Source: Anaerovibrio lipolyticus LB2005 (lineage in GTDB: Bacteria > Bacillota > Negativicutes > Selenomonadales > Selenomonadaceae). From it: a DNA stretch of 64,000 nucleotides. The stretch spans positions 124,001-188,000 of the forward strand of contig NZ_JHYA01000001.1 of NCBI RefSeq assembly GCF_000621545.1. Direction: 5' to 3'. Positions 9,039 to 19,604 of the stretch are shown here, piece after piece (position 1 is the first letter of the stretch; every line of letters starts with the position of its first letter). The notes beneath the pieces are model-generated. The model made no database searches and had not been told where the DNA came from. It worked only from the letters and a program-made list of their open reading frames with translations. The position numbers were made by a program, and so were the translations under genes.

Positions 9039-12000
9039 TTAAAACAATGACATCTGGTCGCTCTCATCCATACCGTCAAGACAGCCGTGGACTCTGAGTG
9101 CCTCAATACTCGTTTTGGTTATGCCGGTTCGCTTCTTCAAATTTTCAATAGAAGAAAATGGACCGGTTTTTCTTTTCTCCACAATGGACTTGGCATCCAC
9201 ACCACCAAGTCCCGTAAGGGTTGTAAACGGTGGCAGAAGGGCATTTTCCTCTGTTACCATCTGGAAGCGGTCTGCCCCGGATTTGTAGAGATCAACCTTT
9301 TTCACCTTAAAGCCTCTGATATACATTTCCCAGGCTAGCTGAAGGACAACATAAAGCTCATCCTCCTTGGCATCCCTTTTATCCTTGGCCTCCAGCTCTT
9401 CCATTTTTTCCTTGACTGCTTTCTGCCCCTTGGCAATAATATCTGAATCAAAGGCAGCAGCACGAATAGAGAAATAAGCCGCATAATATGCCAACGGATA
9501 ATGCACCTTACAGAAGGCAATTCGATAAGCCATCATAACGTAAGCCGTTGCATGAGCCCTTGGGAACATATACTTTATCTTCTGACAGGATTCAATGTAC
9601 CATTCAGGAATGCCAGTCTTACGAAGGGTTTCCACCACCTCTGGCTCAATACCCTTCCCTTTACGAACCCGCTCCATAGTCTTAAAGGCCAACAGTGGCT
9701 CTACCCCATTATGCATGAGATACATCATAATGTCATCACGGGCAGCAATGGCGTTCTGAAGGGTACATGTACCAGCCCTAATAAGGTCCTGGGCATTTCC
9801 CAGCCATACATCAGTACCATGGGAGAAGCCGGATATGCGCACCAGATCCGAGAAGCAGCTTGGATTGGTGTCCGCAATCATCTGACGGGTAAAATTGGTT
9901 CTAAACTCCGGAATACCAAAGGTACCGGAATTAGCCCCCAGCTCCTCCTCCGTCACCCCCAAAGCATTAGTGCAGTTAAATAAGCTCAAGGTTGCCGGGT
10001 CATCAAATGGAATAGTCTTAGGATCGCGGTGAGTAAGATCCTCCAGCATTTTAATTACCGTAGGATCATCGTGGCCCAGAATATCCAGCTTAACCAAACG
10101 GCTGGAGATGGAATGATAATCGAAATGAGTTGTAATAGTAGCTGATGTGGTGTCATCAGCAGGGTGCTGGAGTGGCGTAAAGAAATGCACATCCATATCA
10201 CGGGGCACTACCATAATACCAGCCGGGTGCTGGCCTGTGGTACGCTTAACTCCATTACAGCCAATTGCAACCTTGTTAATGTAGGCCTCCCGCTTGGTCT
10301 GTCCCTTTTCCTCAAAGTATTTTCTCACAAAGCCATAGGCGGTTTTCTCCGCCACAGTACCAATGGAACCGGCACGGAATACGTTATCCTTGCCAAAAAG
10401 CTCCTCCGTGTACTTATGGGCCACTGGCTGGTATTCTCCAGAAAAGTTAAGGTCAATATCCGGAACCTTATCACCATCAAATCCCAAGAATACAGCAAAT
10501 GGAATCTCATGACCATCCTTTATCATATTCGTACCGCATATAGGACAGTCCTTATCCGGCAAATCGTAGCCACAGCCATAGGAACCATCTGTGATAAACT
10601 CACTATGCTTACAGTGTGGGCACCGCCAATGGGGTGGCAGTGGATTTACCTCGGTAATATCCGTCATGGTTGCTACAAAGGATGAGCCAACAGAGCCACG
10701 GGAGCCCACCAAATAACCATCTAAATTGGATTTACGCACCAAGCGCTGAGCGATAAGATATAGCACTGAGAAGCCATGGGCAATAATTGGCTTTAGCTCC
10801 TGGTCAATTCTATCCTGAACGATTTTCGGCAGCACTTCTCCATACATGCTCTTGGCCTTATTATAGGTCATGGAGGTTATTTCCTCATCCGCTCCCGGAA
10901 TCATCGGTGAATACAATTCATCCGGAATAGGCTTAAACTTCTCACACATTTCAGCGATTTTTCGTGGGTTGGTAACCACTGCCTCGTATGCTGCTTCTTC
11001 CCCAAGATACTGGAATTCTGCCAGCATTTCCTCCGTAGTTCTAAGGAACAAAGGTGGCTGAAAATCCGCATCCTTAAAGCCCTTTCCCTTCATGAGTATA
11101 GCACGGTAAATCTGGTCCTCAGGATTAAGGAAATGCACATCACAGGTAGCAATTAACGGCTTATTTAGCTGCTTTGCCAGCTCAGCGACCTTCAAATTTA
11201 TGTTAATGAGATCATTGTCATCTTTTATGTTAGGAAAATCTTCACTTCTCACAAGGAATTCATTGTTGCCAATAGGCTGGATTTCCAAATAATCGTAAAA
11301 ATCGGCAATCTTGAGTAATTCCTCATGGCTTTGTCCTGCCACAATAGCCCTTATCAGCTCCCCCGCCTCACAGGCAGAACCAATAATCAGCCCTTCACGA
11401 TATTCCTGAATAAGCTGTCGTGGCAATCTCGGTGTACGGTGGAAAAAGCGCAGATGAGACATGGTTATCAGTTTATAGAGATTGCGAAGACCGTTAGGAT
11501 TTTTCGCCAACAAAATAATGTGATTTGCCCGCTTTTGCTCGTAATCCTCTCCTACCAGATAGCCTTCCACGCCATAGATAACCTTTATATTCAGTGGCTT
11601 ACGTCCAAATACTGTATCCATGGCCTCAGGAAAGGCCTGAACAACACCGTGGTCTGTGATGGCAATGGCCGGCCAACCCCATTTTTCGGCAGTAGTAATC
11701 AGCTTTTTGGCAGAAGATACCGCATCCATATTACTCATGGTGGTATGGCAATGAAGCTCCACACGTTTTTCCTCTGCATTATCCTTGCGGCTTTCCACAT
11801 CCACCAGCAGCACACTATCAGCAAACATTACATAATCGTTATCGTATTTATCATAGCGGACAGAACCCTTTATCTTTATGACACCGCCACCCTTGGCAGC
11901 CTTTTTAAGACGGCCGAGAACCTTTTCATAGCCCTCAGTGTCCTTAAAGAAGGCCTTACAGGAAATGCCCTCTGTATTATCCGCCACAGCAAAAAGAAGA

Positions 12001-12863
12001 ATGTTGGTAGTCTGAAAGCTGCGGCCATCCACACCGGCGATAGTGCCCTGAACCACTATATTCTTCATTTCACCTTCTATCTCAGAAATAGGGGTAATTT
12101 CACCTATTATAGCCTCACCGTAAACCAGTGGACTATCATCATCGCCAATTGGAATAGCAGCGCGTCTGGAACGGGAAGGTTTATTGGCTGGGCTCTTTTC
12201 CCCACTACCGCCAGCAGAAGGAGCTCCACCATAACTACCGCCATAGCCGCCACCACCCTGAGCAGGCTTTGGAGCCGGCGCCTTGGCAGCCTCTAATGCA
12301 GCCTGGTACTCCTTTGTTTCGTGAACGGCCTCTTCTACATCAGGAACCTCTATTTCCTCATATACAGGCAAACACTCCAGCTTAATAGGATAGCCGATTA
12401 CCTTGATACCAGCCTCCTTTAAATCCTGTAAAACATTATGTTCTTCAAGAAGGTATTTGCTGAAATCACCATTTACCTGCAGCAAAATCTTGGATTCTTT
12501 ATATATGCGGTTGGAGTGCAAAAGGATATGCCGTACCCCCTGATTCTCCTTAGCAACATAATCCACCAGCTTTTCCCAGTTCTGCTCCACAATTTTATCC
12601 AGCTTCATGGCTGTCTGATAGATAAATACCTTGGCCACCTGATTCTTTTCCTCCACAAAGGAAGCCACGCGTTCAAGAAGTGATTCCGCAATTTGTGGCA
12701 TGGTCCAGGCCAGTATCTCCCATGTATTTGTATCTAAAGAAATTTCCACATGACGAATAAAGCCGCCCTTAAGCAGCTCCTCCTCATCATGATTCATTTC
12801 CATCCCTCTGGCCAGCTCAAACAATATACGACTGGTCTTTGGGACTATACAGTATTTATCCAT
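9039..12863 (-). CDS. polC: DNA polymerase III alpha subunit, PolC type (housekeeping copy)
   Basis: PolC is the main replicative polymerase of low-GC Gram-positive-type bacteria. Domains in order: an N-terminal domain (1-190), a Gly-rich linker (about 200-240), an OB domain (245-355), the PHP domain starting at VELHCHT (368-374), a four-Cys zinc motif (748-778), the palm with PDIDLNF (801-807), and a C-terminal QMSLF clamp-binding tail. At 1274 residues it is about 165 shorter than the B. subtilis enzyme. The missing part is the DnaQ-like 3'-5' exonuclease: the PHP sequence runs on through GVEGYLVGED without any insertion. The ATG at 12863 aligns with the start of its paralogue at 46018; the frame extends 24 codons further. 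It lies 18 bp upstream of the aldolase gene. Confidence 0.95.
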   Translation of the reverse strand: MDKYCIVPKTSRILFELARGMEMNHDEEELLKGGFIRHVEISLDTNTWEILAWTMPQIAESLLERVASFVEEKNQVAKVFIYQTAMKLDKIVEQNWEKLVDYVAKENQGVRHILLHSNRIYKESKILLQVNGDFSKYLLEEHNVLQDLKEAGIKVIGYPIKLECLPVYEEIEVPDVEEAVHETKEYQAALEAAKAPAPKPAQGGGGYGGSYGGAPSAGGSGEKSPANKPSRSRRAAIPIGDDDSPLVYGEAIIGEITPISEIEGEMKNIVVQGTIAGVDGRSFQTTNILLFAVADNTEGISCKAFFKDTEGYEKVLGRLKKAAKGGGVIKIKGSVRYDKYDNDYVMFADSVLLVDVESRKDNAEEKRVELHCHTTMSNMDAVSSAKKLITTAEKWGWPAIAITDHGVVQAFPEAMDTVFGRKPLNIKVIYGVEGYLVGEDYEQKRANHIILLAKNPNGLRNLYKLITMSHLRFFHRTPRLPRQLIQEYREGLIIGSACEAGELIRAIVAGQSHEELLKIADFYDYLEIQPIGNNEFLVRSEDFPNIKDDNDLININLKVAELAKQLNKPLIATCDVHFLNPEDQIYRAILMKGKGFKDADFQPPLFLRTTEEMLAEFQYLGEEAAYEAVVTNPRKIAEMCEKFKPIPDELYSPMIPGADEEITSMTYNKAKSMYGEVLPKIVQDRIDQELKPIIAHGFSVLYLIAQRLVRKSNLDGYLVGSRGSVGSSFVATMTDITEVNPLPPHWRCPHCKHSEFITDGSYGCGYDLPDKDCPICGTNMIKDGHEIPFAVFLGFDGDKVPDIDLNFSGEYQPVAHKYTEELFGKDNVFRAGSIGTVAEKTAYGFVRKYFEEKGQTKREAYINKVAIGCNGVKRTTGQHPAGIMVVPRDMDVHFFTPLQHPADDTTSATITTHFDYHSISSRLVKLDILGHDDPTVIKMLEDLTHRDPKTIPFDDPATLSLFNCTNALGVTEEELGANSGTFGIPEFRTNFTRQMIADTNPSCFSDLVRISGFSHGTDVWLGNAQDLIRAGTCTLQNAIAARDDIMMYLMHNGVEPLLAFKTMERVRKGKGIEPEVVETLRKTGIPEWYIESCQKIKYMFPRAHATAYVMMAYRIAFCKVHYPLAYYAAYFSIRAAAFDSDIIAKGQKAVKEKMEELEAKDKRDAKEDELYVVLQLAWEMYIRGFKVKKVDLYKSGADRFQMVTEENALLPPFTTLTGLGGVDAKSIVEKRKTGPFSSIENLKKRTGITKTSIEALRVHGCLDGMDESDQMSLF

Positions 12864-12945
12864 AAAAAGCAAAACCCCCGAATACAAATCATCTTTCCTA
12901 AATAGTATAACAGAAAAATGATTATAAAAGAGCACAAAAAAAGAA

Positions 12946-12973
12946 TTCGCCGCAAGATTTCTCTTGCGGCGAA
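12946..12973 (-). terminator. terminator of the lactate-oxidation operon
   Basis: A perfect 11-bp stem, TTCGCCGCAAG / CTTGCGGCGAA, with a 6-nt loop is followed on the minus strand by a T-run (TTCTTTTTTT). It lies 35 bp after the glcD-type stop. Confidence 0.92.
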
Positions 12974-13007
12974 CTTCTCCTGAAAGGGGAACTATTGAAA
13001 AAAGGTA

Positions 13008-14411
13008 TTAATCAAAGCATACCTTATGAGGATTCAAAATGTTGTTTGGATCGAATGCCTTCTTGATTCCCTGCATCAGCTTCATGGACTCCTTAGGGAG
13101 GCTTTCCTTCAGATAAGGCTTCTTGGCAAGACCGATACCATGCTCACCGGAAACCTGACCCTTCAGCTCACGAGCCTTGATGTACATGCGCTCCATTGCC
13201 TTGCCCAGCATCTCAGCCCACTTCTTGTCATCCATATCATCACGAAGGATGTATACATGGAGGTTACCATCACCAGCATGACCGAAGCTCTTAATGCGGA
13301 TGCCCATTTCCTTGCGAAGATCATGAACGAACTCAACGAACTCATTTACGCAGCTTCTAGGAACAACTACGTCTACCTCATCCATCATGGTGGTAGAACC
13401 CTTAATTGCCTCAAGGAATGCGCCTCTTGCTTTCCAAATTGCCTCTGCACGCTCGTCAGTATCAGCAATCAAGAGGTCAAGTGCGCCCTGCTCCAAGCAG
13501 ATCTGAGCAACGCTGTCATAATACTTACTGATTTCCTCAACGGAAGCACCATCGAACTTCAGTAAGAGGTAAGCATCAGCCTGGTTATCAGGGAACTTCT
13601 TACCGAGGTACTCCTCAGAGTCCATAATAACCTCACGCTCCATAAACTCTACAGCAGTAGGGATAACGTTGGAGCTAACAATAAGAGGTACAGTGCCAAT
13701 AGCCTGTGCCAAAGTTGGGAATGGAATCAACAGAGAAACATTCTTCTGTGGCAGTGGCAACAGTCTGAGGATTGCCTTAGTAACCAAGCAGAGAGTACCC
13801 TCGGAGCCTACAATCAGGTCCTTAAGGTCATAGCCGGAGCTGTTCTTTACAACCTTGCCGCCTACTTCCATGATAGTACCGTCAGCCAGAACTACCTCCA
13901 AACCACGTACATAGTCTCTGGTTACACCATATTTAACAGCACGCATACCACCGGCATTAGTGCTGATGTTACCACCAATAGTTGCAGTCTTCTCACCTGG
14001 ATCAGGTGGATAGAAAAGGCCCTTCTCCTCTACATACTGACCAATTTCCATCAGCAGAACGCCTGGCTCAACAGTGAGGGTCAGATTCTTTTCGTCCAGC
14101 TCCAAGAAGTGGTTCATAAGAGTAGTATCAATCATGATACCCTTCTCAACAGCAACAGAGGAACCTACCAGACCAGTACCAGCGCCTCTAGGGGTTACGG
14201 CAATATGCTTTTCATTAGCATATCTCATAACCTTGGATGCTTCCTCTGCAGAGGTAATTTTTACTACCATCTCAGGATAGGAAGCGTCAGCACTTAACTC
14301 GTCATGACTGTATTCTTCATTAATTTCATCAGCCCAAAGAATGCGCTCACGAGGCACATACTGGCTGATAGCCTCTAAATCGGAAGCATCTAAAACCTTG
14401 TATTCGCTCAT
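13008..14411 (-). CDS. glcD: FAD-linked lactate/glycolate dehydrogenase (GlcD/LctD type)
   Basis: This FAD-binding oxidoreductase oxidises 2-hydroxy acids, most likely lactate to pyruvate. The PCMH-type FAD-binding domain is clear: [14 protein letters not shown] near residue 55, [19 protein letters not shown] near 140 and [16 protein letters not shown] near 195; the C-terminal oxidase cap ends with [11 protein letters not shown] and GEHGIGL. At 467 residues it is the standard size. It overlaps the etfA stop by 4 bp and so is translationally coupled to the Etf pair, the gene arrangement of the electron-confurcating lactate dehydrogenase LctBCD of Acetobacterium woodii. In that enzyme lactate oxidation with NAD+ is driven by reduced ferredoxin. 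The link is by gene order and domain make-up, so inference. Confidence 0.9.
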   Translation of the reverse strand: MSEYKVLDASDLEAISQYVPRERILWADEINEEYSHDELSADASYPEMVVKITSAEEASKVMRYANEKHIAVTPRGAGTGLVGSSVAVEKGIMIDTTLMNHFLELDEKNLTLTVEPGVLLMEIGQYVEEKGLFYPPDPGEKTATIGGNISTNAGGMRAVKYGVTRDYVRGLEVVLADGTIMEVGGKVVKNSSGYDLKDLIVGSEGTLCLVTKAILRLLPLPQKNVSLLIPFPTLAQAIGTVPLIVSSNVIPTAVEFMEREVIMDSEEYLGKKFPDNQADAYLLLKFDGASVEEISKYYDSVAQICLEQGALDLLIADTDERAEAIWKARGAFLEAIKGSTTMMDEVDVVVPRSCVNEFVEFVHDLRKEMGIRIKSFGHAGDGNLHVYILRDDMDDKKWAEMLGKAMERMYIKARELKGQVSGEHGIGLAKKPYLKESLPKESMKLMQGIKKAFDPNNILNPHKVCFD

Positions 14412-15604
14412 GCCTTTACACCCTTTCCCTGTTTAACCTGCTCAATGAGCTTTGGAATAACTTCATAAATATCGCCGATAACAGCGTAGTTTGCTACCTT
14501 AAAGATGCTAGCATTAGGATCAGTGTTGATAGCAAAGATGTTGTCGGAGTTGTTCATACCAGCTACAAACTGAATTGCACCGGATACACCACAGGTGATA
14601 ATGAGTCTAGGACGAACGGTACGGCCAGAAAGACCAATCTGATGCTTGGCATCGAGCCAGCCAGCCTCTGCCAATGGTCTGGTGCAGGCAATATCGCCAC
14701 CCAGGGCATCTGCCAGCTCACGAACCAAATCAAGATCTTCCTTCTTCTTCAAACCACGGCCTGCAACAACAAGGATATCTGCATTTTCAATGCTCTTCTC
14801 CTTCTGCTTCTGGGTAATACCCAAAACCTGAGTGCGGGTCTTGAGCTTTTCAGCTGGAACGGAAATCTTAACGATTTCGCCCTTAGCCTCAGCGCTACGC
14901 TCAGGAGCATCCATAATCTTATAACGAACGGTAGCCAGCTGAGGTCTGGAGTTTGGAGTCAGAATCTCTGCCATGATGTTACCACCAAATGCAGGACGAA
15001 TCTGTACCAGATCAGTGTTCTCATGAATGTCCAGAATTGTGCAGTCTGCGGTGAGACCAGTGTTAAATCTGGAAGCAACTCTTGGAGCCAGCTGACGACC
15101 TACTGGGGTTGCACCTACCAAGATAGCGGAAGGCTTAATCTCGTTTACGAAGGCCTCAAATGCTGCAGTATAGGACTCCATCTGGAATTCCTTCAGCTCA
15201 GGGGCATCTACAACGAATACCTTGTCTACGCCATAATGAAGCAGCTCCTCTGCCTTCTTTTCAATGCCACTACCAATAAAGATAGCATATACAGGATGAT
15301 TGATCTTCTTTGCAAGCTCTCCGGCTTTACCAAGAAGCTCGAAGGTTACCGGATGAATCTCGCCATTTACATGGTCAACATATACGGTAATACCATTCCA
15401 TAAAGACTTATCCACAGTCTTTACTTCTTCCTCTACATACTCCATTGCACCAGGCTGGCCCTTCTTTACACAGAGCTTACAGAGCTTACAGCCTGCATTA
15501 ACTTCCAGCTTGCCATCCTTTTCTTCTAAGGCATTAAAAGGGCAAATGGAAATCATTGCATTAATATCAGTTACTTTGTCCTGATGAACTATCAGTTTTC
15601 CCAT
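14408..15604 (-). CDS. etfA: electron transfer flavoprotein alpha subunit with N-terminal ferredoxin-like extension (LctC-like)
   Basis: EtfA binds FAD and passes electrons between the dehydrogenase and EtfB. Residues 1-70 form an extra Cys-rich segment ([20 protein letters not shown]), a cut-down 4Fe-4S domain that is found in Etf alpha subunits linked to bifurcating lactate and acyl-CoA dehydrogenases but not in mitochondrial-type EtfA. The C-terminal FAD domain shows [24 protein letters not shown] and [10 protein letters not shown], the classic Etf-alpha FAD signature. It lies between etfB (12-bp gap) and the glcD-type gene (4-bp overlap). Confidence 0.92.
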   Translation of the reverse strand: MGKLIVHQDKVTDINAMISICPFNALEEKDGKLEVNAGCKLCKLCVKKGQPGAMEYVEEEVKTVDKSLWNGITVYVDHVNGEIHPVTFELLGKAGELAKKINHPVYAIFIGSGIEKKAEELLHYGVDKVFVVDAPELKEFQMESYTAAFEAFVNEIKPSAILVGATPVGRQLAPRVASRFNTGLTADCTILDIHENTDLVQIRPAFGGNIMAEILTPNSRPQLATVRYKIMDAPERSAEAKGEIVKISVPAEKLKTRTQVLGITQKQKEKSIENADILVVAGRGLKKKEDLDLVRELADALGGDIACTRPLAEAGWLDAKHQIGLSGRTVRPRLIITCGVSGAIQFVAGMNNSDNIFAINTDPNASIFKVANYAVIGDIYEVIPKLIEQVKQGKGVKA

Positions 15605-15616
15605 TGTTAATCCCCC

Positions 15617-16408
15617 TTATCCTAACAATTTTCTGCTCTTGATTGTACTGTAAATTTTCTCTGCCAATACATCAGCAGGATCATCCCAGGTAACCTGAAC
15701 CTTGTCGGATGTAGGTGGGAATATACGCTGAACCTGAGTAGCGGAACCATTAAGACCATAGTTGTTCTTGTTCTGGTCTTCCATATCCTTTAAGGTGTAC
15801 ATAACGATCTCGCGATCCTCAGTGTCCTTCTTCTTTAAATAAGATGGAAGGCGTGGCTGTACAATATCCTTCTGAACAGTGATAAGGCATGGGAAGGAAA
15901 CCTTCAAATGCTCAATATCCTGTGCCATTTCCATATCTACAAGTATATTGTCACCCTCAACGCCTTTAATTTCTTTTACATTACATACGCATGGAATATC
16001 CAGCTGCTCGGATACCTCAGGACCAACCTGTGCAGTATCACCATCTGTAGTCTGGAGTCCGCAAAGTATTATATCAAACTTGCCAAATTTCTTGATACCC
16101 TGTGCAAGAGTATGTGCGGTAGCCAATACATCAGCTCCGCCGAATGCACGGTCAGATACGATTGCACCAGCATCTGCACCCATTGCATACGCTTCCTTGA
16201 TAATTGCCTGAGCCTGTGGTGGTCCCATGGTTATTACGCTCACTCGGCCACCGTACTGCTCCTTCAATTTCAGTCCACATTCAAGCGCATACAGATCGTA
16301 AGGGTTCATCTTGCTATCTGCGCCGTTACGCTTCAATACTCCGGTAACAGGATCAACCTCTACCTTATTGGAGCCTGGAACCTGTTTGATACAAACCAGA
16401 ATTTCCAT
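15617..16408 (-). CDS. etfB: electron transfer flavoprotein beta subunit (LctB-like)
   Basis: The beta subunit carries the second nucleotide or flavin site of the Etf dimer. MEILVCIKQVPGSNKVEVD at the N-terminus, ALECGLKLKEQYGG, SDRAFGGADVLATA and CGLQTTDGDTAQVGPEV are the conserved Etf-beta blocks. At 263 residues it is full length. GGAGGATTTATTC precedes the ATG. It follows the LutB-LutA fusion by 89 bp, so the whole block from lutC to glcD is probably one operon read from the promoter at 19.35 kb, though a second promoter in that gap is not excluded. Confidence 0.92.
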   Translation of the reverse strand: MEILVCIKQVPGSNKVEVDPVTGVLKRNGADSKMNPYDLYALECGLKLKEQYGGRVSVITMGPPQAQAIIKEAYAMGADAGAIVSDRAFGGADVLATAHTLAQGIKKFGKFDIILCGLQTTDGDTAQVGPEVSEQLDIPCVCNVKEIKGVEGDNILVDMEMAQDIEHLKVSFPCLITVQKDIVQPRLPSYLKKKDTEDREIVMYTLKDMEDQNKNNYGLNGSATQVQRIFPPTSDKVQVTWDDPADVLAEKIYSTIKSRKLLG

Positions 16409-16497
16409 GAATAAATCCTCCTCATACTTTCATTATATAGCTCAGGGTAAGTGGAAAACTTACCCTGAACTTTTCCCCTGATAACAATTATAATACT

Positions 16498-18660
16498 TTA
16501 TAGCTTTTCAGCCAACAAATCTGCGATATGCTTTACCTTGATTCCAGTATTCTGGTTATCAAGACCACCGCCAATCTGCATCATACAAGATGGACAAGCA
16601 ACTACGCAGGTTGTAGCCCCGGTGTTCTTGATATTCTGAACCTTCTCCTCCAGCATAGGGATAGAAACCTCAGAATACTTCATACCGAAGGAACCAGCCA
16701 TACCACAGCACTTATCGCAGTTCTTCATCTCAACAAGCTCTACGCCTGGAGTTGCATCGATAAGAGCTCTAGGCTCCTCGTAGATGCCAAGACCACGCTT
16801 CATGTGGCAAGAATCGTGGAAGGTTACCTTTTCGCCACCAGCAGCTGGCAACAGCTTACCCTGAGCCTTGTATTCTTCAGCTACAAAGCTGGAGAATTCG
16901 CGAACCTTTGCACAGAATGCCTTTGCTCTAGGCCCCCATACAGGATCATCTGCAAAGAGCTTCTCATAGGTTTCACTGAGAGTCTCAGCACAGGTTGGGC
17001 AAGAAGTAACAATCACATCTGGCTTTACTGATTCAAGAGCTTCGATATTTCTCATTGCAGCCTTCTTACCAGTCTCACGGTCGCCTACACCGAGGATTGG
17101 CTTACCGCAGCAGCTCTGAGCCATAGGATATACAACTTCCATACCCAGACTCTGCAATACCTTTACAACATTTTCACCAGTATCAGCAAATACAAAGTCT
17201 GTATTACATCCACTGAAGAATGCTACCTTCTTCTTTGCATTGGATGGATTCTTCTTTTCCAGAGCAGGCATCCGGTCACGAATTGACCTTTCAGCAATAG
17301 TTGGTAAGCTTCTGCCCTTGGTCATACCAGCAAAGAACAGTGGCAAATGACGGATGAACTTACCAGACTTAAATGGTGCCTGACCAACAGAACCAGCCTT
17401 CAAAAGCAGCTTATGGAACAAGCCTCTGTCGTTAAGGACATTATCGAAGAAGGACTTATCCATTGTTGGAGTACCATGCTTCTTAACGTATCTATTTCTC
17501 AGTTCATCAATGAGATCTGGAATTGGAATCTTACCAGGACAAACTGTAGTACAGGTCCGGCAACCAATACACAGATCAGAGAACTGACTAAAGTTTTCAA
17601 TACCATTTAAAAGACCTGTAAGGATTGCACCAATACCACCAGAGTAAATGTGACCATATACGTGACCACCTACCAAGGTCCAGATTGGGCAAACATTAAG
17701 ACAGGATGCGCAACGTACGCACTGGTAAACCTGCTTCATAACTGGGTCATGGGCAGCTTCCAGACGGCCATTATCCAAAAGGATTACGTACTGCTTTCTG
17801 TTCTCCTCTACCCACTTGCCGTCCTTCTTGTACATAACAGGAGTAGGACCATCAACCATTGTCATGTAACTGGTCATCTTCTGGCAGGTACCATTACGAG
17901 GCAGCAGACGCAGAATCTTGGCAGCATCCTCTGTCTTAGGAATGAGCTTTTCATAACCTATAAGTACAACATGAATTCTAGGAAGTGTAGTTACCAAACG
18001 GGCATTACCCTCATTAGTAACAAGACCGATAGCACCATTTTCGGCAATACCGAAGTTAGCACCGGTGATACCCATATCAGCCTGCAAGAACTCCTGACGC
18101 AGAGTCTGACGGGCTTTCTGAATCATGTAAGGAATATCTTCACCAGGAACCTCTTCATTAAGCTCCTTTTCAAACATTTCCGCACACTGATAACGATTCA
18201 AGTGAATAGCAGGCATAACCATGTGGGATGGCTTCTGGCCTGCAATAGCAATCATCCACTCACCAAGGTCAGTTTCCTTTACGCGGATATCATTTTCAGT
18301 GAAGCATTCATTGAGGTGAATTTCCTCAGATGCCATGGATTTGGATTTAACGACTCTCTTGACACCATTTTCCTTACATATTTTAATAAGGAACTTTTTA
18401 ACCTCGTCTCCATCCTTTGCTCTGAACACTTCACCGCCACGAGCCTTGACATTGGCTTCGAACTTGTCAGCCAACTCCTCAATATGCTCTACGGCATCAG
18501 CCTTCATGCAACGGAGATTTTCACGTAGCTCTTCAATATCCTGGCCTGCATAGGACTTCAGACGGGAACCCGGATACTGATCTGCAAAGCGGGACAGGGC
18601 ATCCTGCATGATGTTATCTTGCAGTTTTGATTTAATTTCTTTCTTAAGATCACGTGCCAT
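16498..18660 (-). CDS. lactate utilisation iron-sulfur protein, LutB-LutA fusion
   Basis: LutABC oxidises L-lactate to pyruvate in many bacteria; here LutB and LutA are one 720-residue chain. Residues 1-300 are the LUD domain (LRQEFLQADMGITGANFGIAE). Two 4Fe-4S motifs follow, CVRCASCLNVCP near 315 and CIGCRTCTTVCPGK near 370. The C-terminal half is LutA-like with two Cys-rich CCG domains, SCCGKP near 515 and NCDKCCGMAGSFG near 655. LutB alone is about 475 and LutA about 240 residues, so the sum fits a clean fusion. Its start codon overlaps the lutC stop (TAATG), so the two are coupled. Confidence 0.88.
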   Translation of the reverse strand: MARDLKKEIKSKLQDNIMQDALSRFADQYPGSRLKSYAGQDIEELRENLRCMKADAVEHIEELADKFEANVKARGGEVFRAKDGDEVKKFLIKICKENGVKRVVKSKSMASEEIHLNECFTENDIRVKETDLGEWMIAIAGQKPSHMVMPAIHLNRYQCAEMFEKELNEEVPGEDIPYMIQKARQTLRQEFLQADMGITGANFGIAENGAIGLVTNEGNARLVTTLPRIHVVLIGYEKLIPKTEDAAKILRLLPRNGTCQKMTSYMTMVDGPTPVMYKKDGKWVEENRKQYVILLDNGRLEAAHDPVMKQVYQCVRCASCLNVCPIWTLVGGHVYGHIYSGGIGAILTGLLNGIENFSQFSDLCIGCRTCTTVCPGKIPIPDLIDELRNRYVKKHGTPTMDKSFFDNVLNDRGLFHKLLLKAGSVGQAPFKSGKFIRHLPLFFAGMTKGRSLPTIAERSIRDRMPALEKKNPSNAKKKVAFFSGCNTDFVFADTGENVVKVLQSLGMEVVYPMAQSCCGKPILGVGDRETGKKAAMRNIEALESVKPDVIVTSCPTCAETLSETYEKLFADDPVWGPRAKAFCAKVREFSSFVAEEYKAQGKLLPAAGGEKVTFHDSCHMKRGLGIYEEPRALIDATPGVELVEMKNCDKCCGMAGSFGMKYSEVSIPMLEEKVQNIKNTGATTCVVACPSCMMQIGGGLDNQNTGIKVKHIADLLAEKL

Positions 18661-19274
18661 TACTTAGCCCCCCCTTCGTTCTCTACAGCAATGATGATGA
18701 GCTTGTTAGGGCCATGAACACCAAGGCTCAATACACGCTCAATATCAGCTGTACGGCTAGGGCCAGTAACAAATCCGCAATAACCCTTCTGGAAAACCTT
18801 ACCGATAATCTGACAAGCTGAGGTAATGTTTTCTACCATATAATTGGCATTTACAAAAACAACATTCACAAATGGAAGCATACTGGTAACTCTTGCTTCG
18901 TATGAATAATTATCAACTACAAGACTTCCAGACTCGCCTACACCGAACTCAGCAGTTGAAATGCCGACATCTGCACTAGGAGCATGTTCAGCAATATCAA
19001 ACTTTTCAGTGTAAACCTTTGTACCATCCTCACTCAGTCTGGAGTAGATCCCTTTCAATGCAGGGTTTTCATCTCCACCTACAGCAATAATTTCCTTTGG
19101 GGCATACTCCTTTAATACTTCCTTGAGTTTTGCCTCACCTGCTGCGTAATCAGCTACCTTATATACCTGAGCAGCTGCAGCTGTGGCATTAGCCTCAAAG
19201 TCGGTCCAGTACTTAGCATCTACCAGTCCACTAATAAATGCCTTTTCTGGCCAATTCTCACACACCTTTTCCAT
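18660..19274 (-). CDS. lutC: lactate utilisation protein LutC (LUD domain)
   Basis: LutC is the small LUD-domain partner of the Lut lactate-oxidation complex. The 204-residue protein shows DVGISTAEFGVGESGSLV near residue 105 and CGFVTGPSRTADIE near 170, both typical of LUD proteins. AAAGGAGAG lies upstream of the ATG. It is the first gene of the lut-etf-glcD operon, read from a near-perfect promoter at 19339-19367 and divergent from the lactate permease gene. Confidence 0.9.
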   Translation of the reverse strand: MEKVCENWPEKAFISGLVDAKYWTDFEANATAAAAQVYKVADYAAGEAKLKEVLKEYAPKEIIAVGGDENPALKGIYSRLSEDGTKVYTEKFDIAEHAPSADVGISTAEFGVGESGSLVVDNYSYEARVTSMLPFVNVVFVNANYMVENITSACQIIGKVFQKGYCGFVTGPSRTADIERVLSLGVHGPNKLIIIAVENEGGAK

Positions 19275-19318
19275 TAGATACTCTCCTTTCAGAGAAATTC
19301 ATCCAACAAAATCGTCAA

Positions 19319-19331
19319 ACCATTTCTATTC
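19319..19331. repeat. direct repeat copy 1, possible operator of the lut operon
   Basis: ACCATTTCTATTC occurs here and again at 19580-19592. This copy begins 8 bp downstream of the lut -10 box, over the likely transcription start. Confidence 0.4.
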
Positions 19332-19338
19332 AAGTTTT

Positions 19339-19367
19339 ATTATAATATCGTGTAAATCGTCTGTCAA
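19339..19367 (-). promoter_or_regulatory. consensus promoter of the lut-etf-glcD operon
   Basis: On the minus strand a perfect TTGACA (19362-19367) and a perfect TATAAT (19339-19344) are 17 bp apart and about 65 nt upstream of lutC. Such a strong core promoter implies control by a repressor. Confidence 0.9.
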
Positions 19368-19579
19368 TAGGAATAAATAATCTATAATCAATATTAAACT
19401 TGATAAAAAAACACTATCTATTGAAAAAATTATTCAGACAATTTTCTATATTATGCTTGATTATTGGGTTCAAATAAAATATAATTATCATAACAATTAA
19501 ATACGATATTATTTTTTAATAAGCGTATGTGGAAATCATCTTACAAATTGAAGTTCATTCATTTTTAGTGAACAAGCAG

Positions 19580-19592
19580 ACCATTTCTATTC
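19580..19592. repeat. direct repeat copy 2, at the lctP -35 position
   Basis: Second copy of ACCATTTCTATTC, ending 13 bp before the TATAAT of lctP and so covering the place where a -35 box should be; no good -35 hexamer is visible there. Confidence 0.4.
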
Positions 19593-19604
19593 GGCTTAAG
19601 TAAC

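Noticed and set aside
11325-12296. A 323-codon open frame on the plus strand
   Set aside because: It lies wholly antisense to polC, has no ribosome site and no family features; long antisense frames are expected from the codon use of a conserved gene.
14642-15403. A 253-codon open frame on the plus strand
   Set aside because: Antisense to etfA, same reasons.
17650-18528. A 292-codon open frame on the plus strand
   Set aside because: Antisense to the LutB-LutA gene; no start signals and no recognisable protein.
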